Shown in pieces: positions 10,626 through 21,598 of a stretch of DNA of 64,000 nucleotides. The number at the start of each line of letters is the position of its first letter. The first letter of the stretch is position 1. Both the position numbers and the translations under genes were made by a program. The notes under the pieces were generated by a model, which saw only the letters and a program-made list of their open reading frames with translations, made no database searches and had not been told where the DNA came from. The DNA lies in NCBI GenBank assembly GCA_029379385.1, contig CM055607.1, positions 9,734,001 through 9,798,000 of the forward strand, given 5' to 3'. Source of the DNA: Quillaja saponaria (lineage: Eukaryota; Streptophyta; Magnoliopsida; Fabales; Quillajaceae).

Positions 10626-12931
10626 CTCAGTAGCAACAGAAGTAAAGAGACTTGAAATGTCAACCCCAGAACTATTGGAATTGTGTCACTCTTCTTGCCA
10701 CCGTTAAAAAATGGAATTTGGTTTTGGTCTTGCTGATCTGATGGAGGTGTTAATGGCTCTGGTATGTCAGATGTTCCTGAAGGGGGTGTTAATGACTTTG
10801 GTGTGTCAGATGTTCCTGAAGAGGGTGTTACTGGTAGTGGACTCTTAGTTGGAGATGGCAGAGTCTCAGGTTTACATGACATGCCAGAGAGACAATTATT
10901 GGTTATGCTGAAAATAAACAAAGTTGGAAAAGAAACAATCAGATGAAAATATTGTAGTAGAATTGCAAAAGAGTCAAGGTGATGGTAACTTACATTAATG
11001 TCAGCTTCTTATTCTTTGATATAGAGCTTGGTATTGTCCCATTGAATCTATTATCTTCCAAAATGCTGGTTTTCAAAGAAAAGAAGAGGTTAATTTTAAG
11101 CTTAGTTTCCAAGTTGAGGAGTCTGTCTATATTCATATGTGTCTGTCTGTAAAGAACTCACAGTAGTTTCAGATTTGGCAAGGAGCCAAGAAAATTTGGA
11201 ATTGGTCCGTGTATGCTGTTGTTATGCAGATCACTGCATTATTCATACAGATTAGTAAAAGTATCATGGTAGGATACTCATCAAAATCTTATGCTGGTTA
11301 TTTCAATATTTCAAAGACAACTCACATAGTTTCAAGTGCATCCAAGGAACTAAAATCTGGTAGTGATCCTGACAGGCCAAAACTACTGAGGTTCCTGTTT
11401 AATTATTATATAATAGTTGATCAGTGATGAAATTGAGATTGTAGTTTAGACTGAAAAGGAAAAGGAGATATGTGACTTACAGAGCAGTTACCCGTGGTGA
11501 GGCATCAGTGTTACAATCCAGCCATTCCCATGTATATCTTGATGGAAGACAAGGATCGCCACTCCAACTCTTAAGTAGGTCAAATTCCTTCCGTAATGCT
11601 TCTAATCCTTCCACTACACGACCAAAACAGACCCAAGAAGTTAAAAGCGTAATATAATTAAGAGTTTGTCCCATATAAATTCATAAATGGTAATCCTCAA
11701 AACTTAAGTGATTAGAAAGCAAACCATCATGTCTGTTGGTTCCATCTGTTAGTGCATTACTAACAGTATAAACTTCATAGGCATTAATAATAGGTGGAAG
11801 TGTGGAATCAGAAGCAGCTGCAATATCAAAATTAGTGCTGGAAGATGCAGTCATATTAGTAATCTCCACTACGGACACACTTCCAAAAGGAGGGATAACT
11901 GGTGTTCCATAAGGAATTTTGTCTACGAGAATTCGAATGGATCTTTTATCTGTTAGATTAAGCTGAGCCACTTCAGAGAAATAGGTAGCAATGTATACAG
12001 GAACGTTTGTGTTTGGAAGATTTGTAGTTAGACCGAGACCCCATGCCCTGCCCGTGGTGCCGACTGCATTTAGCAGCACAGCCAAAGGTGGCTTGTCTTC
12101 TGTTGTTGTGGTGTCAATGGATACAGCAACGCTTTCCATAGACTCAGAAAGGCCTCCGAAACCAACTTCTGGTGTCCAAATTCGATCATAAATATCATCT
12201 GGATATCTAACATTCCACAAAAATGTATGCAATCAGAATTGAACATATGTAGAAACATGCATTTATTGTTGATTGCTTCCTAAGTAAAATGCATAACATT
12301 GTGAAGCATTTAGCATAATTTACCTAGTAGTTTGTTTGGCACCAGATGCAACTCTGTTAGAGAAGAACAAAGCAAGATTTGGATCAACACGGCTGTACAT
12401 ATCAGAATCCAGGCTGCGCAATTCAAGTGCTGAAATGAATGGGATCTGGTTGGGGAATGTTTGAGCAAGACATATACTAGTTGTGTTTTCTTTCATGACA
12501 TATAACGCTTCAGGGTAAACACCACTAAGCTCTGAAGTGTTGACAGTAGACCAAAAGTTACCATCAAATTGTAGCTCAAAGGTGGGAGGAGCTAGTTTAC
12601 CATCATAGTTTCCATAGATAAAGCTTGCTCGGACAAGAACTTTCTCCCCCTTATTCACGTTGATTGTGTAACAATTTTTTTTCAAGTTTGGGAATACTCT
12701 GAGACTGCTCATGACAGTTTCACTCATGTAAGAAGGTATTGTACTGCTATATTCTACTGTTTGGAGTTCACCAGTTTGAACATAACCATCATCTGCTGTC
12801 CATTTTACACCGAATTCATCGGTAATAGGAACAGATGATCCACAGTCAATGCTAACAAAGGCTGCAAGACAGTGATCAAAGATTGAAAGAAGAGCTACAA
12901 GGACTAGAAACAACATACTATGGGTTCTCAT
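10616..12931 (-). CDS. Malectin-like/LRR protein, complete (copy 4)
   Basis: The one complete member of the cluster, about 575 residues. Exons: 12931-12324, 12206-11725, 11613-11481, 11394-11326, 11233-11162, 11065-10994, 10907-10616; all junctions keep frame with GT-AG. Order: signal peptide (about 1-23, LFLVLVALLSIFDHCLA); malectin-like di-domain to about residue 365 (FVSIDCGSS, VYPEALYVMKENTTSICL, YDRIWTPEVGF); LRR cap with the SGDPCLPSRYTWEW motif; three LRRs; Pro-rich spacer with SGTSDTP/SGTSDIP repeats; hydrophobic end (TIPIVLGLTFQVSLLLLLL). The family has the extracellular layout of malectin-like receptor kinases such as SYMRK but no kinase, so a cell-surface, probably GPI-anchored, co-receptor or ligand-binding role is inferred. 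Nearest relative recalled: At3g19230. The ligand is unknown. Confidence 0.9.
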
Positions 12932-15311
12932 GACTGCTACTCTTGGCCTCTTGGAGGGGGAGGGGTTATGTTGTTCAAATGTTGGGATTCTGTGTTGGTA
13001 TATTATATGCTTTGGGGTTTTGACATTGCTTTTGGAGTTTTTCCCTTTGGAATTTTAAATGCCAGTGCACCTTGGAGTGCTGCTACAAAAATACTTCACC
13101 AACCTTAATCTTCGATTCTGACCAATGTTATGTTTAAAGTATGCAGCTGTTCTATGCAAGTCAACCAGCTATTTGGTAGATTAGGAACTTGTATTTATTT
13201 CTTTTGTTTTTGTTATATTGGAAGGCTGGTTGGACATTGAACTATACAACCTGCAATAATCTATTATTATTTTTTTGGTTAATTTTGTGGACATGTAAGT
13301 GGTCAAAATGAAAGAAATTAATGTCTTGTAGTGGTTGAATACTAACTAAAATAATATAGTGAGTTTATGGAACAACTATATTGTTTTAGTCTTAATTATA
13401 GTCATTGATTAGTTGCTTAATTTCAGGTAATCAGCTACCCATGTCTTACAAGAAGATGGCGAGCATTTCGCTTAAGTTTCTTAAAAATATATAGTTATGT
13501 GATTATGGATTTCAAAACTACGTGCCATCTATTGGTCAAAGCGATAAAGATAACACATGGGAGAGCTGACTATGAAATATTATTGGCCTTTTACTTTTGA
13601 AATTTGGTTGTCAGTTGTTTTTTATTAAATTATTTTGAAGATAAATTGGTTTTTATGAAAAGATATAGCTATTGTGTATAATATAAATCATAGAGACATA
13701 ATAGATAAAGTGACTAGGTGTTTCGGGAGTCTTAATGTGATTTTAAAAATCTTAAATGGGTTGAAACTTGAAATGAATGTTGTACGGGTCTAAATGTTAG
13801 GGCAGTGAACCAACGTTCGCAATAGATGTGAATGATTGAGATGGATGACATAACATAAATGAAAAGATATAATATTAAATGAAAAGATACTTAGGAAGGT
13901 GGATAGTGCACCTATATATTAAGAGAAAATTGAAGATAATCGCTTGTCGTGGTTTGAACATATATAGGCTAGTGGATACTGTAGTTATAAGAGATGTAAT
14001 TTGGTGCAGGTGGACGAGGTTAGGAGGAGGAAAGAAGACCAATAATTAAATGAGGAAAAAGTTTTAGATAATAATTATGATTGCTTTTCAGCGTCACTAA
14101 ATATGACTTATTGAATCGATGTGAATGGATTAAAAGATGTAGCCAATCTCAACTTGTGTGAAATTTAAATTCTAGTTGAGTTGAGTTTCTAAAATAGATT
14201 GGTGGTCAAACTTTTTGAATTTGGGGAAGATAGTCGAAAATTTTGAGGATTAAGGAAACTAGGTTGGGTACCTCCGCGATGAGGTTAATTACTTTGGAAC
14301 ATAAATATACTATCTCATAAGGGATACTACGTACCATCGTACTAGAACTAGGTATTGTACAATATACAACGAGTACTTACCAGCTGAAATCGATCATTGG
14401 AGGCTATGAAGATAATTATTTATTTGATCATAGAGTTGAGTTGAGTTTAGCAGCAGTTTCATTCAATGTCACTAAGAAAAACCATAATTAATGGAGTGAC
14501 AGAATTAACTCTGCACCATTATAGTGGATTGAGAACAGTTAAACTGATTAATTAAGACAAATGGAATTAGGAGGCAGATCTTGTTTCCTGCAAATCTGCT
14601 ATATAAGTCATCAACTTGCCCTGAAATTAAATTTCTTCCTTATAATTATTGGAAAATCTAAGTGGTTAAAGACAAAAAAATCTTGTCCGAGATTTTTATT
14701 TAAATGAGTTAAATCTCGCATTATATTCTTCATTTATGCAGCCAAATAGACTATCACATAAGTTATGTTAAAATAACATATTTGACACATAAGCTCTACT
14801 GAGATTAGAAAGGAATGGAATTTTATGGATAACAATGGAAGAGTAATTTCCTGATTTTTTATAGTTTTATTATGTGAAAAAGGAGGCTCACGCCAAGAAC
14901 CTAACAACAAAGATAAGAAGGGGGACAAGTAAACTCGGCAGACATCTCCGAACAAGAAAGAAATAGATGAATGATTGAATGCATATAGCTTTGATTAATG
15001 ATACCTAAATGTTATCCAAATTCTCCTTCTTCTTCTTTGAAGGCTCACTTGGTTTAACACTATGCGACTGAAGGCAGTAGAATTAATATTTCGCACCTCC
15101 CAAACTCAGAAATCTCTTCAGTCATACAATATTATATACATCATTAAGTAATACATAGTTTTTCTTCTGTCAAAGCATGCAGTATACTTGCATGCATGCA
15201 TGCATAGCTAAGTGTGGCCTTTGGGCCTATAGTCAAGCTTCATATACAATGTTCTTAAATCTTTTTTTTTTTTTTTTTTTTTTTCTTCCACAAGTATTCT
15301 AGTCAAGACTT
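12932..15311. other. Intergenic between MLD-LRR copy 4 and the MYB gene
   Basis: Promoter side of MLD-LRR copy 4, then AT-rich sequence with a decayed LINE tail at about 13830-14170, a catgcatgcatgcatgca run at 15191-15205 and a T-run at 15260-15283. No intact gene is recognised. Confidence 0.6.
13830..14170 (+). mobile_element. Degenerate LINE reverse-transcriptase tail
   Basis: Forward translation around 13895-14000 reads VDSAPIY, a stop, then EKIEDNRLSWFEHI. It continues with VQVDEVRRRKED and, after 14110, LNRCEWIKRC. This matches the order of motifs at the C-terminal end of plant LINE ORF2 (VGVAPIEDKMRENRLRWFGHV, RGRGRPKKT, WRKMIHVADP), recalled from the family. Stops and frame changes throughout show an old, dead fragment. 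No poly-A tail or target duplication could be defined. Confidence 0.6.
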
Positions 15312-16121
15312 CTAATTAACAGACAAAAAGTCTATGAATGAAACACCATCCTTACTTTGTTGTCCCAAAGCTTCCTGATCCACTTCTTCACCATCTCTTC
15401 TAGCATTCTCTGTTACTTCACTTCTATTAGAATCTGTATTTACTTGAAGGAAATCATAGAACTCGACCGACTGACTTTTATCTGCAATTGAAGCATTTTT
15501 ACTTTTTATAATTCTACTACATATATAAATTAGCTAAAAAAACGTATATATAGTTTTACTTCTAGCTAGGGAAAAAGGATGGAAAAAATATTATTGAGTA
15601 ATTAAAGTTGTGCAACAATATTGAAAATTCGGTGTTTACCTTCGCGCATTGTGGAACTTGAACTTGGATGTTGAAAGTAAAATTGTTTTGGAAATTGGAA
15701 AGGGTTAAATGTTATGGAAGGATTGTTATTATAGCTTTGGTAATACTTGTCAGCAAAGGAATAAGCAAAATTGTTATTTCTTGTCTCATAATTTGCTTGT
15801 CCTTCTTGTAAATGTTTTGGAGAGAATTTTCTCTGAGAAGCAGCCGTATGCCTATTTTTTGCATAAAGCTTTGATCTTTCTCGGCGAATCCTTGCCATCA
15901 TCACATGCCAATGATTCTTGACTGCATTGTCAGTTCGTCCTGGGAAAAGTCTTGCAATAACAGACCATCTGTTACCATGAATCCGATGCGAAGCTAGAAG
16001 CCGCTCTTCTTCCTCCTCACTGAATGGAGTTCTATTAATCCTTGGGTCCAATTGATTGAACCATCTCAACCTACAGCTCTTTCCTGAATCAATTTAATTC
16101 AATTACACACTATATAAGGCT

Positions 16122-16160
<39 letters not shown>

Positions 16161-16668
16161 TAAAAACTCATAAGCATGCATTTCTTCCAGAAAACCATAC
16201 CAAGCAAATGTCTGGCTAGGTTCTACACAAAAAGGGATAAATTATTTACAATTGTTTTAATTTTATTATAATCCATAAAACATATATGTATATAAATCAA
16301 GTTACCTTATAATTTTGATAATATATAAGCTCTGGCTTCATTTAGAATAAGGAAGTTAGATTGTTAATTTCATCTGACCTCTTGATAGTTATGATTCCCC
16401 TAAATAAAACTACCTATTACTTAAGGTTTCGAGTAAATATATGGGTAATCACTTAACATATGTTTCTATAAATAATTTATTATTACTTTATGCAATATCA
16501 AACCCTAGCTAGAAGTTGTATTGAATATGATCTTGTTAACTATCGTGATTCACCTGATCTTCCTCGAAGCTTTTCGGCTATGGCGTTCCAGTTATGAGGT
16601 CCATACCGTTCCACCAACTCCCGAAGTTTGTCATCCTCAGCAGGCCTCCAATGGCCTCTAGTACACAT
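15312..16668 (-). CDS. R2R3-MYB transcription factor, subgroup 21 (MYB52/54/56-like)
   Basis: Exons 16668-16554, 16083-15640 and 15481-15312; 242 residues. The R2 repeat begins [20 protein letters not shown] (about 4-53) and the R3 repeat begins [20 protein letters not shown] (about 54-104), with the regular Trp residues and [19 protein letters not shown]. The intron after GRSG is at the conserved R2 position. The C-terminus ends FIDFLSVN, like the short FxDFLGVG end of this subgroup. Subgroup 21 members are nuclear DNA-binding regulators linked to secondary wall, seed mucilage, ABA response and organ boundaries; which role applies here cannot be read from sequence. I chose the ATG at 16668 because relatives start M(x)C(S/T)RGHW. 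An in-frame ATG 21 codons upstream (16731) would add YHFFVVGFVSYIARERLYYT, which looks like leader sequence. Confidence 0.92.
16124..16157. repeat. (AT)n microsatellite in MYB intron 1
   Basis: Uninterrupted AT dinucleotide run inside the first intron of the MYB gene. No function is implied. Confidence 0.9.
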
Positions 16669-17008
16669 AGTATAGTATAATCTCTCTCTAGCTATATATG
16701 AAACAAAACCAACAACAAAGAAATGATACAAATCAAACCCTAGCTAGCTAGGGTTAATTAGACCCCTCAACTATTCCTGATCTCCTTTTGTGGCTTGATG
16801 ATCTTCTCTCTCTATAACTATAAACACCAAGTAGCTAGAGAGAGAGAGATAAGAATGAAGGCAAAGACCACAAGGAGAGGAAAGAGGTAGAGAAAGAGAA
16901 TATATGGTGGTGGGATTGGGAAAGATGAGAAAGTGTTTTTTTTCGTTAGAGAGTGGGAGGGTTTGGACAGACCTTGCACCTGAGATTGATGCAAACGTTT
17001 TGGCTAAC

Positions 17009-17060
17009 AAACCTCTTTATAAGTAATACATATATATGTCTAAAAGACATATAAAGAGGT
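17009..17060. promoter_or_regulatory. Inverted repeat holding the probable MYB TATA box
   Basis: The arms cctctttata (17009-17018) and tataaagagg (17051-17060) are perfect complements. Between them are acatatatatgt and a second short pair (agacatat). On the - strand ttataaagagg lies about 345 bases upstream of the MYB start codon, a reasonable TATA position given the long CT-rich leader. The TATA role is inferred from position and sequence only. Confidence 0.45.
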
Positions 17061-18627
17061 TGCTTAGTGAAACGAGTTTGGTTCTGCTTTCAACGTCTTC
17101 CCAAGTTTCTAACCTACAACGTCTACTTATAACCCACCAAGCTGCTTACTAATTTTCTATATATTTTACTTATTTATTTATAATTAATCAATGATAAAGT
17201 TTAAAAGTTTAAAAGTTTCAATTAAAAAATTAGATGTTTTTTTGTTAATGGGACTAATTTCATATCTGACACTTCAACCATAGCCAATATATATATTTAT
17301 ATATAAACTTGATCCAAACCCTAATCCAAACTATATATTATGGTTTAAGATAAGAACATGTATGAGTTGATTCTGGTTTTGCAACAATTAATTATTCTGA
17401 TTCCAAAAAAAAAAAAAAGGGCATAGCGCAATTAATTAAGTAGTAGTAATTATTAATTAATTAGGGATGTGTGGGGTTTGGTAAATTTTGTTAGACTTTT
17501 GGATGTTGTTGTACGTAAATGGATGGCGCTGTACATGTTTAGGTTTTGATCAGCTTTCAGGCGTAACTAACAACATTTAACTTAGAAACCTCACAACTGC
17601 ACGTGGAGACTTGGCCAATATATATAGATTTTTTTTTAACGGATATTTTTTTATAAATATAATAATCATTATAATTTAAAAATAATAATAATTAATTTAA
17701 TTATTATCACCGGCTGTAATAAATTCTAAAAACATTAATTTTTAATAAGTGAGTTAATAACACTCGGTAGAAAACTTGTAATATTATATTATTTTTTCAA
17801 TTCTAAGATAAATGCTACTAATTCTAGTTTAGAAACCATCAGTTCATGGATTCCAAATATAAGATGGATATGTTCTACCATTTTCATCATTTCTAAGAAC
17901 AACAGAGCGTATACAGGATATAAATAGTAATTGTGATTTTTCAACTTGTATATCATGTAAATTGAGCCACCTTATATGGTTGTACAAATTTTAAACATTG
18001 TATAATAATATATAAATAAATAAAATTTTAAAATATGTAGTGATTTATCTGATTTTTTATAAGTAAGATCGTTAAAAAATCTGATAATTTTATAGTACGA
18101 TGAAACTTAAAAGAACATAAAAAACTTTCTATCTAATCAAGCTGTTAGAAAAGTTTTAACCCCTTCCCTCCCTATTTGCTCCTTTATTTGGAAAGTCTAA
18201 CTGATGGACTTGGGTAATTAAAGCACCAAAAGTCTCCAAACCCTTTTGAAGTGTTGAGCTCTTTGAAGCTAGCCCTTGATCTTTTCAAGTTAGTCAACAA
18301 TGCTAGCTAGTTAACCCTTTGCAAATTGTAACACTAAAAAGAAGAATGAGTCCAGCATGACATCAACTAGGGGAGAGATTGCTTATGGTATTAGTTTCAC
18401 ATGTAATAAATACACAAAAATCCGTAAACATTCTGTTATATTTAATAGGGACAGAAGTCATTCCATTGACTGTTGGCCTACCCTTTCTCCTAAGTTGAAG
18501 AATTTTGCTTGTAAAAAAAGTGAGGCAAATCTTTCACCCACCATCTGTCTAAAGGGAAAGCATTTGCCTATCAAATTGGTAACTGTCATTGCTAACTCGG
18601 CCGTTTTCTTCAACTGTCAACTAGTAC

Positions 18628-18665
18628 TTCTCTCCCTCTCTCTCTCTCTCTCTCTCTCCCTCTCC

Positions 18666-18713
<48 letters not shown>
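18628..18713. repeat. (CT)n / (TCTA)n microsatellite
   Basis: Long CT-repeat tract with CCCTC interruptions, ending in three TCTA units. It makes an artificial SLSLSL-rich open frame on the + strand that should not be read as a protein. Confidence 0.95.
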
Positions 18714-21598
18714 CACTATCAATATATATATGTCAGGCTTAATATGATCATGTAGAGTATTGAAAGACTGGAGGACATAGAATCTTCTACAATAAGTCTG
18801 TATAATACATGGTTTACAAGCATCTTAATTTTTTTATGTTGACATGAAAATCCCAACTGTTTGATGTATAAAGTTCTTCTTCCTAGACTGTTCACCAGTT
18901 TTACCTACTTTTCTGATAGACATTCAGAAATTTTAATTTACTGATACTTGTAATTAGTTTCTGGTCGAACCGGAACTTCAAAATTCTTTTTCTCTTTGCA
19001 TGTTTACAAGGAATTCTTGTTGAAGCAGTCTCTCCTAACCTGGAATATAACTCATCAAAACACAACCAACCAACCAATAGAATTGCAAAACCAGCACCCT
19101 GTGAAGCTTCCACTGATATAAATATATCCTAACCAGTTGGTCAACCAAAGTATAATTCCCTGTGAGCCTGATGCCAGTTTTGCTATCATTATAATTTTTA
19201 TAGTTCAATTGTTCATGGTAAACGATTTTTTTTCCCTTTTCCTGGTCTAATATATGTGCAGCATAAGAAACTTTTAACAGAAAGAAAATTCAACTTAGCT
19301 TGAAAGAATAAAATTTTATTCCACATTAGGTTCTCCTGCTTTGTTCAGATGATCTGATTGTAGTCACCTATATTGGAACAAAGGTTGTCCCATTTTGGAA
19401 GCTATATGCACTTCTCAACTGTAAACTGCTGAAAACCAACTTTTGCCATATTTCAAGGGTTTATTTTTCATCTATGACCTATTGCCAAAGTACACCTAAC
19501 TGCCTTCATATTTCATACTACTTTAGAATCTCCACTCAGATGTATCTTCATTGCTTGATCCTCTAATGTCATGGCCATCTCTTTCACCTCCATCTTGACT
19601 AATTGAATATTTAGTAATAGTAGTCAAGTGTAGTTAATACCATGAAAAGAATGAATCCCCTGCCTTGAGTGCAACTCACTTTTGGTCTTACAGGTATTAG
19701 GTACAAGACAAAGATGTAAATGTCATTGTTTGGCAGGGCTACATTTCCTTTAGATAGGTTTCAATACTGACCTTGATGGAATATAACACCTTTCAAAATT
19801 CTGTTGAAGGAAACCTTCAATGTTTCCCTACAGGATAAAATAATAAAATCATATGCTTAATTCTCTTCCCCTTTTTTTCCCTTTAAATCAGAGAAGGGTA
19901 AGATGATCCAGGCCGCATAATCAAAAGAAGAGTAACTGCAGGCATCAGTAAGATCATTTCACATCAATCTAGGGCGCTTCTGCTCTGCATAGGACATGTA
20001 GTTGAAGATAACCTATGTTTTATTATACAATTGGGAAAAACCTATCAATAGCACAAAAGCACCATTAGACCATGTCTTTCGGCTTAAGTGTTCATTGACG
20101 CAATAATCTCACAAGTTCAAGATGGTTGTGAAATTTTGTCATGTCCAAATTTGACTGATGGAGATCTTTTGTCCTAATAACAACCCCATCTAAGAGGGAT
20201 CATAATGGAAAAGCATCAAGAATCTTCAAAATCACTCAAGAGTGCATCAGCAATATCAAATACACCACTAAAACAAATCTAGTCACTCCATTCTCCAATC
20301 ATAAATTTCACGTTACGAAATGGAAACCAAATTCTCTGCCACGGTGCATTCCACAAATCTAGAAATTATTGAATCTCTGCGTGCAGATGAAGGAATATGC
20401 ACGAGGATACTGTTCCAAACGGGATTTTCTGATTTTTCCTGTTAATAGCAGTCAAAGTACAATAATGATAATAAACAAAATCAAGTGCATCCACTGAACT
20501 GAAGGATACTTCTATGTGGGGTTGTTTCCTGTCACAATCAGGTCCCGACAAAGCATCCATTCACTACTGTAAACTAATATTGACTAAAACCGATAATACA
20601 GTTTAATGTTAGCAACCTTGATCTCAGCAACTACAAGCAATTACTCTTGCAGCCACTAATGTATACTCACTTCTAACGCTTGCTATGCTGAAATTATTGT
20701 ACATGGATGGTAAGTGTTACTTATCCAACAGATTATGCAACAGTCGAACAACTCTGAATATAAAGAAACAATTGGAATTTAGGATCAGATTTGCTTAGTT
20801 CATATAATTGATTCATACAGTGTATGGAGAAGTCAGATTACTTTTAATAGGAAGATTTCCAAATCTATTCAACCAATTATAAGAGATACTGAGAAAACAG
20901 AAAGTTAAAATACAAGTTTTAAAGTAAACTAGAAAGGATTTATGAGAATATGCATTTATGATTCCAACACTCTTGCTGAGGCAGTATTAATAGATCATTC
21001 CATACTTTATGATGAACAAATTCAAACACATAAGCACTATTTCAGAGTGAAGATGAGTTGCAAGTAAATGGGTTAATGGAATATGCTCTCTGCCCACAAC
21101 CTGATTGAAATTGGAATATAGACTAACAACAATCTCCCTATGGAGGGAAAAAATAATAAACAAGAGAATAGAGGGTATGTTGAAATGACCACCTTGTCAC
21201 ACATATAAGACGCTGTTAGTGAATTATAAAAGGCTCTGTCAAGGATCACTTATTGCATTTTAATTTGAACGATGCAAACACAATTATATCAAGGAAATTT
21301 TGTGAACTGCATCTCCCTAACACCTAAGCAAAAATTAAACCTTTTCCCCTGAAATCATGCAGCTGCCTACTCTACAGAAATTTCTATTGATTAATAAGGA
21401 ATCATGAGTTACACTAGAAACAATACAATAGAGCTGCAGTCCTACTCATCTAAATCTAATGAGAGAATATGGTAATAGCTTCCGTTTACCTGCACCATGC
21501 ATGGAACAGATCTTATTAAGAACAATGATGACTGTACATTTGAGAAACTTAAAGGGGCCAGGACCTTTGAGCGGTCCAGCAGCACCTGGTATCCCTGC

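Larger units (their letters stand above)
16669..21598. other. Long gene-poor stretch, MYB promoter to DPB2 remnant
   Basis: The first 400 bases are the leader and promoter of the MYB gene: CT/GA-rich leader, and on the - strand a TATA-like ttataaag near 17015-17024 inside an inverted repeat. The rest is AT-rich with a (CT)n tract at 18628-18713 and no family I recognise on either strand. An open frame at 20366-20560 (-) has no match I can name and no clear splice partners. I see no tRNA-like or transposase-like sequence. Confidence 0.55.

Noticed and set aside
18357..18755. 132-codon open frame with an SLSLSL stretch
   Set aside because: It is created by the CT microsatellite; there is no conserved domain and no splice or start context.
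20366..20560. 64-codon - strand frame beginning MDALSGPDCDRKQPHIEV
   Set aside because: I recognise no family, there is no supporting neighbouring exon, and its length is within chance.
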